From positions 3,044-8,306 of the forward strand of contig JAOZTQ010000006.1 of the NCBI GenBank assembly GCA_029939085.1: 5,263 bases of DNA, in the 5' to 3' direction. This DNA comes from Candidatus Nanopelagicales bacterium (GTDB lineage Bacteria > Actinomycetota > Actinomycetes > S36-B12 > GCA-2699445). The position numbers were made by a program, and so were the translations under genes. The notes under the pieces are model-generated. The model did not search any database. It saw nothing but the letters and a program-made list of their open reading frames with translations, and was not told the DNA's origin. Positions 1 through 4,931 of the stretch are shown one piece after another; the first letter of the stretch is position 1; the number at the start of each line of letters is the position of its first letter.

Positions 1-77
1 TGAACCGGTTGCCTGTGCCCGGCTATCAACTCCGCGAGGTAGGTGTGGGGAACGGTCTCAGCCGGTCACGCATCTAG
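1..77 (+). CDS. thrB: 3' end of an upstream gene, probable homoserine kinase (partial)
   Basis: Reading from base 3, an open frame runs to a TAG at 75-77 and encodes about 24 residues, including PGYQLREVGVGNG. The segment 'PGYQLREVGV' resembles the C-terminal beta strand of actinobacterial homoserine kinases (a Pro-Gly-aromatic-x-Leu/Val pattern followed by a short hydrophobic strand). thrB lies directly upstream of rho in many Actinobacteria. The other two + frames either begin with a stop or give an Arg/Cys-rich unnatural peptide that runs on to a TAA at 113-115. If correct, the enzyme phosphorylates L-homoserine with ATP in threonine synthesis. No catalytic residue is in the window, so the identification rests on a short tail plus gene order and is tentative. 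Confidence 0.45.
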   Translation, partial: NRLPVPGYQLREVGVGNGLSRSRI

Positions 78-84
78 AGGGTGC

Positions 85-113
85 TAGAGGCTGCCGATAC
101 AACGTGCTACTGT
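85..113 (+). promoter_or_regulatory. Candidate extended -10 promoter for rho
   Basis: Bases 105-113 read TGCTACTGT, a full match to the extended -10 pattern TG-n-TAnnnT. Transcription would start near 119-121 and give a leader of about 117 bases before the rho GTG. Seventeen bases upstream, TAGAGG (85-90) is only a poor -35, which an extended -10 can compensate for. The element lies just after the stop of the upstream gene, as expected for an independent rho promoter. This is pattern matching by eye, with no start-site data. Confidence 0.4.
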
Positions 114-150
114 AAGCGTAGCTCTGGTGGGCAAATCTTTACGGCAATAG

Positions 151-190
151 ATTATTCGCCCAAGATCCTCTCCTCACTAGATTCCATAAA
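151..190 (+). promoter_or_regulatory. C-rich, G-poor rut-like tract in the rho leader
   Basis: These 40 bases contain 13 C and 3 G, unlike the balanced coding sequence around them. They carry about ten pyrimidine-C dinucleotides, grouped in ATCCTCTCCTCACT near 165-178. Rho loads on unstructured C-rich, G-poor RNA through YC contacts, and Rho autoregulation by attenuation in its own leader is established in E. coli. The inference is that this tract may be a Rho loading site for autogenous control. It is compositional evidence only. Confidence 0.35.
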
Positions 191-194
191 ACTG

Positions 195-212
195 TGTCCG
201 CACAAGCGGACA
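195..212 (+). promoter_or_regulatory. Perfect 7-bp hairpin just upstream of the rho ribosome binding site
   Basis: TGTCCGC (195-201) and GCGGACA (206-212) are exact reverse complements with an ACAA loop (202-205). The stem ends 9 bases before the AGAAGGG ribosome binding site at 222-228. The bases that follow (GTAATACCC) have no U-run, so it is not an intrinsic terminator. It could be a pause site, an RNA-stability element, or part of leader control with the C-rich tract upstream. Confidence 0.45.
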
Positions 213-221
213 GTAATACCC

Positions 222-228
222 AGAAGGG
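222..228 (+). promoter_or_regulatory. Ribosome binding site fixing the rho start
   Basis: AGAAGGG sits 8 bases upstream of the GTG at 237. The alternative in-frame GTG at 81 has its only purine-rich stretch (AGAGG) directly abutting the codon, with no usable spacing. This favours 237 as the start of rho. Confidence 0.65.
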
Positions 229-236
229 TCATACGA

Positions 237-1892
237 GTGTCTGACACTATTTCCGCCGAAAAGCCGGCGGACTCTTCCGGACAGAATCCGGAATCAAACA
301 AAAACAATAAAAAGAGTTCTGGTCTCTCCTCGATGCTTCTGCCTGACCTGCGCCGTATGGCTCAGGAGATGGGCATCTCAGGAGCCAGCACAATGCGCAA
401 AGGCGATCTCATCTCAGCTATCGGTGATAGTCGATCGGGTAATCGGGACTCCGCAGGAGCGACGAAAAAGTCCCGGTCTGACGATTCCGCTGCGCGTCAG
501 GACGAAAATTCGGGGAAGGATTCCGGTCAGGACGCTAAGTCCAGCGACGAACGAGAATCCGACTCTGATGACAATCGCGGCAATAAATCCGATGGCGGCC
601 GAGATAACCGATCTGACCGGAATCGCGGTGATTCAGGCGGCAGGGACGGAAACCAAGGTGGTCAACGTCGCAGTCGTCGACGCGGTCGGGACCGAAATCG
701 GCGCGGCCGAGACCGTGATGCCGAGCCCGTGATCAGTGAAGACGATGTCCTGGTTCCAGTCGCGGGAATCTTGGACGTCTTGGAAAACTATGCATTTGTC
801 CGGACGTCCGGTTACTTGCCGGGTCCCAACGACGTTTACGTTTCACTGTCGATGGTTCGTCGTTTAGGGATGCGTAAGGGCGATGCGGTGACCGGTGTCA
901 TTCGACAGCCGAACGAAGGCGAACGCCGGGAGAAGTTCAATCCACTAGTTCGAGTAGACAGCCTCAATGGCATGTCCTTGGAGGATTCCAAGCAACGCTC
1001 GGATTTCGCAAAGTTGACGCCGCTCTACCCGCAACAGCGTCTGCGCCTGGAGACAGATCCGAATAATCTCACCACCCGCGTCATCGACTTGGTGGCTCCG
1101 ATTGGAAAGGGTCAACGCGGACTTATTGTCTCGCCCCCCAAGGCTGGTAAGACGATGGTGCTACAAGCCATTGCCAATGCCATTACGGCAAACAATCCGG
1201 AATGTCATTTGATGGTGGTTCTGGTCGACGAACGTCCCGAAGAAGTCACCGATATGCAGCGTTCAGTCAAAGGTGAAGTGATTTCTTCAACCTTTGATCG
1301 ACCCGCTGACGACCACACTACGGTGGCGGAGTTGGCAATCGAGCGGGCGAAACGTCTAGTCGAAATGGGACATGACGTAGTCGTCCTACTGGATTCCATG
1401 ACGCGACTCGGACGTGCCTACAACCTAGCCGCACCGGCTTCCGGTCGAATCCTGTCCGGCGGTGTTGACTCCGCGGCTCTGTACCCACCCAAGAAGTTCT
1501 TCGGCGCCGCGCGCAATATTGAGCACGGCGGTTCATTGACGATTCTGGCGACAGCGCTCGTCGAGACCGGCTCACGCATGGACGAAGTGATCTTCGAAGA
1601 GTTCAAGGGCACCGGCAATATGGAACTCAAGCTTGACCGGCGTTTGGCCGACAAGCGCATCTTCCCGAGTGTGGATGTTGATGCATCTGGCACCCGTAAA
1701 GAAGAGTTGCTCATGTCACCGGAGGAGCTCAAGATCGTATGGAAGTTGCGACGTGTCCTGCATGCACTTGAGGTGCAGCAGGCCATCGAGCTACTTCTCA
1801 CCAAGTTGCGTGACACCAAGAGCAACTATGACTTCTTGGTTCAGGTACAAAAAACCACGCCCACAGCGAACGGTGAGCCTGAGATCGAGTAG
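237..1892 (+). CDS. rho: Transcription termination factor Rho, with actinobacterial N-terminal insertion
   Basis: Rho is a hexameric RNA-dependent ATPase/translocase that releases RNA polymerase at Rho-dependent terminators. From GTG 237 the protein has 551 residues, against 419 in E. coli. Domains in order: Rho N-terminal domain (about 29-63, MLLPDLRR...MRKGDLISAI); a low-complexity insertion (about 64-165), first Asp/Ser/Asn-rich and then Arg-rich; the cold-shock-like RNA-binding domain (about 168-240, with YAFVRTSGYL and NDVYVS); and the ATPase core. In the core, the Walker A motif is SPPKAGKT (299-306), the catalytic-glutamate segment is DERPEEVTDM, the Walker B motif is DVVVLLDS (380-387), the Q-loop region is RAYNLAAPASGR, and the R-loop region is KGTGNMELKLDR. 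All key motifs are intact. The frame is open back to 81, but family N-termini begin near MSDT, which matches GTG 237 and its ribosome binding site. Insertions of this kind are typical of high-molecular-weight actinobacterial Rhos and are thought to add RNA affinity. Confidence 0.97.
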   Translation: MSDTISAEKPADSSGQNPESNKNNKKSSGLSSMLLPDLRRMAQEMGISGASTMRKGDLISAIGDSRSGNRDSAGATKKSRSDDSAARQDENSGKDSGQDAKSSDERESDSDDNRGNKSDGGRDNRSDRNRGDSGGRDGNQGGQRRSRRRGRDRNRRGRDRDAEPVISEDDVLVPVAGILDVLENYAFVRTSGYLPGPNDVYVSLSMVRRLGMRKGDAVTGVIRQPNEGERREKFNPLVRVDSLNGMSLEDSKQRSDFAKLTPLYPQQRLRLETDPNNLTTRVIDLVAPIGKGQRGLIVSPPKAGKTMVLQAIANAITANNPECHLMVVLVDERPEEVTDMQRSVKGEVISSTFDRPADDHTTVAELAIERAKRLVEMGHDVVVLLDSMTRLGRAYNLAAPASGRILSGGVDSAALYPPKKFFGAARNIEHGGSLTILATALVETGSRMDEVIFEEFKGTGNMELKLDRRLADKRIFPSVDVDASGTRKEELLMSPEELKIVWKLRRVLHALEVQQAIELLLTKLRDTKSNYDFLVQVQKTTPTANGEPEIE

Positions 1893-1896
1893 CGGC

Positions 1897-1925
1897 TTGG
1901 CCTGAGCCCGTCTGCATGTGATACT
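1897..1925 (+). promoter_or_regulatory. Candidate promoter for rpmE
   Basis: TTGGCC (1897-1902) as -35 and GATACT (1920-1925) as -10 are separated by 17 bases. Each matches the sigma-70-type consensus at 4 of 6 positions. A TG at 1917-1918 adds an extended -10 feature. Transcription would start near 1932 and leave a leader of about 50 bases. It would allow rpmE, and perhaps prfA-prmC, to be expressed independently of rho. No intrinsic terminator separates rho from rpmE, so read-through is also possible. Confidence 0.35.
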
Positions 1926-1932
1926 CGACGGC

Positions 1933-1974
1933 GGACCCGGTTCACGCAGTTGCGACCCGGATCCTGAAAAGGAG
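1933..1974 (+). promoter_or_regulatory. Possible rpmE leader switch: two competing hairpins over the ribosome binding site
   Basis: Hairpin A pairs GGACCCGG (1933-1940) with CCGGATCC (1957-1964), with one C-A mismatch. It is capped by an inner CGC/GCG stem (1945-1947 with 1952-1954). Hairpin B pairs UCCU (1962-1965) with AGGA (1970-1973) around a GAAA tetraloop and hides the AAGGAG ribosome binding site (1969-1974). Bases 1962-1964 are needed by both, so the two are mutually exclusive. Autogenous leaders for L31 genes are known as a class in bacteria. Whether this belongs to a described one cannot be decided here. Confidence 0.4.
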
Positions 1975-1981
1975 CAAGATC

Positions 1982-2203
1982 ATGAAGCCTGATATTCACC
2001 CCGCATATGCGGAAACCCAGGTCACCTGTACCTGCGGCGAAACATTTACCACGCGAAGCACCGCGCCTGATGGCGAAATTCGTGCGGATGTATGTTCGAA
2101 ATGTCATCCGTTCTATACCGGAAAGCAGAAGTTGCTGGATACCGGTGGTCGGGTCGCCAAGTTCGAGAAGCGCTTTGGAAAGTCCGCCTCAGCGGAAAAG
2201 TAG
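1982..2203 (+). CDS. rpmE: Large-subunit ribosomal protein bL31, zinc-binding type
   Basis: This 73-residue protein is bL31, a 50S protein that helps bridge the two ribosomal subunits. It has the family opening MKPDIHPAY and the late motifs CHPFYTGKQ and DTGGRVAKFEKRFG. Cys16, Cys18, Cys38 and Cys41 form the zinc-binding set of the 'C+' type, so this is the zinc-loaded form and not the cysteine-free paralogue used in zinc shortage. The length is normal. The ATG is preceded by AAGGAG at 1969-1974 with a 7-base spacer, the strongest ribosome binding site in the window. The gene lies 89 bases after rho and 45 bases before prfA, the usual actinobacterial order. A small hairpin (TCCGC at 2183-2187 with GCGGA at 2192-2196) in its last codons lacks a U-run and is unlikely to be a terminator. 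Confidence 0.97.
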   Translation: MKPDIHPAYAETQVTCTCGETFTTRSTAPDGEIRADVCSKCHPFYTGKQKLLDTGGRVAKFEKRFGKSASAEK

Positions 2204-2234
2204 TTCCCCTTCGGACCTGGTGCAAAACCTAGCT

Positions 2235-2241
2235 GGAGAGG
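2235..2241 (+). promoter_or_regulatory. Ribosome binding site supporting a TTG start for prfA
   Basis: GGAGAGG lies 7 bases upstream of the TTG at 2249. No ATG or GTG lies in frame nearby, and the protein from this TTG begins MFEACEEI, matching the usual RF1 N-terminus. The strong binding site and the homology together fix the rare TTG as the start. Confidence 0.7.
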
Positions 2242-2248
2242 AATCGAG

Positions 2249-3325
2249 TTGTTCGAAGCGTGCGAGGAAATCGCTACCGAGTACGCCGATATTGAGCGGC
2301 AACTTTCGGATCCACAGACTCATACCGATCAGGCATTGGTGCGCCGCCTTGGCCGTCGATTCGCGGAATTGCGACCCATCATCGAGTCATATCGCGAGTG
2401 GCAACGCTTAGGTGAGGACGCCGAGGCTGCGGCTGAGTTGGCGGATGAGGATGCGGCGTTTGCTCGCGAAGCGGAACAGTTAGGCGAACGTCGCGATGAA
2501 GTGGCCGACCGGTTACAACTTCTTCTCGTGCCACGGGATCCGATGGATGGTAAAGACGTAATTCTTGAGGTCAAAGCCGGAGAAGGCGGTGCTGAATCGG
2601 CTTTATTCGCGGCGGATCTGCTTCGGATGTATCAGCGGTTTGCTGAGCGGCAAGGTTGGATCCACCAGGTGCTGGAATTAGAAGAGTCAGATCTCGGTGG
2701 GGTCAAAGATGCCGCGCTAGCTGTGCGGGCGAAAAAGGCTACTGAGCCAGACAATGCTCCTTACGCTCGGCTGAAGTTCGAAGGTGGGGTTCATCGAGTT
2801 CAGCGAGTTCCAGTTACGGAATCATCTGGTCGGATCCATACCTCGGCAGCGGGTGTGCTGGTACTCCCAGAAGCGGAAGATATTGACGTACATATTGAGC
2901 CGTCTGATCTCAGAATCGATGTGTATCGTTCATCGGGGCCTGGTGGACAGAGTGTGAACACCACAGACTCGGCAGTGCGAATTACCCACGAACCGACCGG
3001 AGTCGTGGTGTCGTGCCAAAACGAGAAGAGCCAACTTCAAAATAAGGAACAAGCGATGCGGATTCTCCGTTCGCGGCTCCTGGCTGCTGCGCAAGAAGAG
3101 GCTGCTCAGGAAGCCGCAGACGCTAGAAGATCACAGGTCCGCACGGTCGACCGGAGCGAACGGGTCCGGACCTATAACTTTCCCGAGAACCGAATTTCCG
3201 ATCACCGGGTTGGTTACAAGGCGTACAACCTGGATCAGGTACTGGATGGCGAGATCGGACCGGTTGTACAGGCGTTGGTCGATGCCGATCAAGCTGAACG
3301 TTTGGCGGCGGCAGGTACGGAGTGA
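2249..3325 (+). CDS. prfA: Peptide chain release factor 1 (RF1)
   Basis: RF1 recognises UAA and UAG stop codons in the ribosomal A site and triggers peptide release. The 358-residue length is normal. An N-terminal helical domain (about 1-100) is followed by a core containing DVILEVKAGEGGAESALF. The stop-codon recognition tripeptide is PVT at 188-190, the RF1 form rather than the RF2 SPF. The catalytic loop is SSGPGGQSVNTTDSAV with GGQ at 232-234, followed by the conserved CQNEKSQLQNK. One small departure is ESSGR at 191-195, where family members I know have ESQGR. Gln234 is the expected substrate of PrmC, encoded by the next gene with a 4-base overlap (GTGA), which implies translational coupling. 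The gene starts with TTG behind a strong ribosome binding site. Confidence 0.97.
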   Translation: MFEACEEIATEYADIERQLSDPQTHTDQALVRRLGRRFAELRPIIESYREWQRLGEDAEAAAELADEDAAFAREAEQLGERRDEVADRLQLLLVPRDPMDGKDVILEVKAGEGGAESALFAADLLRMYQRFAERQGWIHQVLELEESDLGGVKDAALAVRAKKATEPDNAPYARLKFEGGVHRVQRVPVTESSGRIHTSAAGVLVLPEAEDIDVHIEPSDLRIDVYRSSGPGGQSVNTTDSAVRITHEPTGVVVSCQNEKSQLQNKEQAMRILRSRLLAAAQEEAAQEAADARRSQVRTVDRSERVRTYNFPENRISDHRVGYKAYNLDQVLDGEIGPVVQALVDADQAERLAAAGTE

Positions 3326-4197
3326 CCTCCACTGCGAATTTGTTGCGGACGTGGACTGCACGACTCCAACAGAGCGGTGTGCCCAGTCCGGAACATGATG
3401 TCCGCAGGTTGGCGGCCGAAGTACTTGCCGTTGGCCCAGTGGAGGTTGCGCTGGTACCAGATATTTCTGCGGAGCAGCGACGGCAGATAGCCGATCTAGT
3501 AACTCGCCGAGCCACACGAGAGCCACTACAACACATCATTGGCAGTGCGGCATTTATTGATCTGGATTTAGAAGTAGGCCCCGGTGTTTTCGTACCTAGA
3601 CCAGAAACTGAGTCACTAGCTGCCTATACAGTCAGTTGGCTCAGCGGCCGCCAATCACCGCAGCGAGTAGTCGATCTGTGCACCGGCAGCGGTGCTCTCG
3701 CCTTGGCGATTGCGACTCAAGTGCCGCAGGTTCAGGTTGTGGGTGTGGAACTTTCCACTACGGCGCTAGATTATGCGAGGCGAAATCTGGACAGGTGCCG
3801 TTCAAAACTAAAGACCGACGCAGTTAAGTTCGTGGCAGCGGATGCAACAGATGTCGATCTGCTTCCCGAGCTTTCCGGTGAGGTTGATCTCGTCGTGAGT
3901 AATCCACCGTATATTCCAAACAATGCAGTGCCTCGAGATCCGGAAGTAGCAGAGTACGACCCGCCCATGGCGCTGTATGGCGGCGCGGATGGCTTGGATG
4001 TTGTGCGTGACCTCCTCCCGGTAGCTCACCGACTCTTGCGTCCAGGCGGTTTGGTGGCTTTTGAGCACGGTGAACTGCAGGGCGGCTCCGATGGGGTGCC
4101 GGGCGTTATCGCCTCATTCGGTCGGTTCGATGAGATTCAACTCAATCGTGATCTGGCAGATCGGCCTCGATTTACGAGTGCGGTGCGTCGTGATTAG
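3322..4197 (+). CDS. prmC: Release factor glutamine N5-methyltransferase PrmC (HemK)
   Basis: PrmC uses S-adenosylmethionine to methylate the GGQ glutamine of class I release factors, which speeds peptide release. The 291-residue protein has the N-terminal helical release-factor-binding domain with REPLQHIIGSAAF, then GVFVPRPETE, as in the family. The Rossmann methyltransferase domain has the SAM-binding loop DLCTGSGALALAIA (DLCTGSG at 118-124) and the catalytic NPPY at 194-197 in VVSNPPYIPNN. The late motifs YDPPMALYGGADGLD and DLADRPRF are also typical. The GTG start overlaps the prfA stop as GTGA and has only a weak upstream AGG, which suits re-initiation by ribosomes finishing prfA. The C-terminus (FTSAVRRD) looks complete. 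Pairing with its substrate gene is widespread in bacteria. Confidence 0.96.
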   Translation: MTSTANLLRTWTARLQQSGVPSPEHDVRRLAAEVLAVGPVEVALVPDISAEQRRQIADLVTRRATREPLQHIIGSAAFIDLDLEVGPGVFVPRPETESLAAYTVSWLSGRQSPQRVVDLCTGSGALALAIATQVPQVQVVGVELSTTALDYARRNLDRCRSKLKTDAVKFVAADATDVDLLPELSGEVDLVVSNPPYIPNNAVPRDPEVAEYDPPMALYGGADGLDVVRDLLPVAHRLLRPGGLVAFEHGELQGGSDGVPGVIASFGRFDEIQLNRDLADRPRFTSAVRRD

Positions 4198-4227
4198 GTG
4201 AGATCTCGGTTCGGGCACAATCAAAGG

Positions 4228-4872
4228 GTGACTCGGATGCTGGACTGCAGTGATCTGCAAACTCGCCCAAAACGTATCGGTAGCGCGGTAGCGGCGCTGC
4301 GGCGTGGTGATATCGCGGTGGCTCCAGACCAGAACATGTACACGCTGATCTGCGATGCCTTCTCACAGCAGGGAGTTGACGCTGTTCGTGATCTCAAAAG
4401 CCATAGCAAGCAGCCGCTCTCGGTTTTGGTAGGTCGGCCGGTGGCTGTGGACGGGGTAGCTTCAAACATTCCAAAATATGCTCGCGATCTCATGTCCGCG
4501 TTTTGGCCCGGTCCGCTCACGCTGTTACTTCGACAGCAGCCAAGTTTGATGTGGCCATTGCGTGCGCCCGGTTTGGCCGTCCGAATGCCGCTCCATCCTG
4601 TGATGCTGGAATTAACTCGGGAACTTGGGCCGACTGCAGCCACATCAGCTAATCCGCCCGGATCGAATCCGATTAGCTCTCATCAGGACTTCGAAGAGCT
4701 GCTGACCGACGAGGTGGATATCTTCCTGGACGCTGGTCCCGTATCGGTGGGTGAGCGCAGCACCGTAGTCGATGCGACCAATCAGGATCTTCCAGTACTC
4801 AAGCGAACGGGCGGGATATCAGTTGAAGCGCTTGCTGAAGTGTGCCCGGAGTTAGGCCAAGCGGACGACTGA
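4228..4872 (+). CDS. tsaC: TsaC/Sua5/YrdC-family protein with altered active-site motifs
   Basis: The family makes threonylcarbamoyl-AMP from threonine, bicarbonate and ATP for the t6A base at tRNA position 37. From GTG 4228 there are 214 residues, a normal length. Fold hallmarks are present: FWPGPLTL, RMPLHP, TSAN (SAN at 140-142), LDAGP and STVVD (178-182). Two ligand-pocket motifs differ: the usual PTDTVYGL is PDQNMYTL (DQNMYTL at 34-40), and the usual Lys-x-Arg is Lys-Ser-His (57-59), in a loop about one residue shorter. The gene may be a diverged subfamily member, or its chemistry may be altered; the frame is intact, so it is not an obvious pseudogene. Start choice: GTG 4228 gives MTRMLDCSD, which aligns with homologues beginning MTRRFDC-like. 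ATG 4237 has AAAGGG (4223-4228) at good spacing and is the main alternative. GTG 4198, abutting the prmC stop, has no ribosome binding site. Family is sure, activity uncertain. Confidence 0.85.
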   Translation: MTRMLDCSDLQTRPKRIGSAVAALRRGDIAVAPDQNMYTLICDAFSQQGVDAVRDLKSHSKQPLSVLVGRPVAVDGVASNIPKYARDLMSAFWPGPLTLLLRQQPSLMWPLRAPGLAVRMPLHPVMLELTRELGPTAATSANPPGSNPISSHQDFEELLTDEVDIFLDAGPVSVGERSTVVDATNQDLPVLKRTGGISVEALAEVCPELGQADD

Positions 4873-4894
4873 TTGCGCCACGCAGACCCGCTGG

Positions 4895-4924
4895 GTGCCA
4901 GCATCGCCCTTTCGGCCTTAGAAT
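4895..4924 (+). promoter_or_regulatory. Candidate glyA promoter, positioned for a leaderless mRNA
   Basis: TAGAAT (4919-4924) matches the TATAAT -10 at 5 of 6 positions. GTGCCA (4895-4900) matches TTGACA at 4 of 6 with an 18-base spacer. Only 7 bases separate the -10 from the glyA ATG at 4932, so transcription would start at or within a base of the ATG. No Shine-Dalgarno sequence is visible in 4903-4931, consistent with leaderless translation, which is common in Actinobacteria. A palindrome, GCTGG-GTG-CCAGC (4890-4902), covers the -35 and could be an operator. No terminator-like hairpin with a U-run is seen after tsaC. Confidence 0.5.
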
Positions 4925-4931
4925 CGTAGTC

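Noticed and set aside
81..236. In-frame 52-codon N-terminal extension of rho from a GTG at 81
   Set aside because: The frame is open but the residues do not resemble Rho, no spaced ribosome binding site precedes 81, and the candidate promoter -10 (108-113) lies inside it. GTG 237 matches family N-termini and has AGAAGGG upstream.
194..244. Possible 16-codon leader ORF overlapping the rho start
   Set aside because: It starts with GTG in the hairpin, has no ribosome binding site, and the overlap with rho can arise by chance. The 7-codon GTG frame at 127-150 was rejected for the same lack of support.
424..732. 102-codon + strand open frame inside rho
   Set aside because: It is a shadow of the Asp/Arg-rich low-complexity coding region in another frame, with no ribosome binding site or recognisable family.
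1418..1825. 135-codon minus-strand open frame opposite rho
   Set aside because: It lies entirely antisense to the conserved Rho ATPase domain, is Ser/Arg-rich as expected of antisense shadows, and shows no recognisable motif.
1894..1908. GGCT...AGCC hairpin after rho as a terminator
   Set aside because: The stem is only 4 bp with a 7-base loop and no U-run follows.
1934..1960. Direct repeat GACCCGG (1934-1940 and 1954-1960) as a protein operator
   Set aside because: It is better explained as arms and neighbours of the leader hairpin, and does not resemble an operator I can name.
2182..2216. Hairpins around the end of rpmE (TCCGC/GCGGA and GTCCG/CGGAC) as a terminator or attenuator
   Set aside because: The stems are 5 bp with no U-run, and one arm lies in coding sequence. 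Pairings of this size occur by chance.
3123..3539. Overlapping minus-strand open frames across the prfA-prmC junction
   Set aside because: They are antisense to two clearly conserved genes and have unnatural Cys/Arg/Ser-rich composition.
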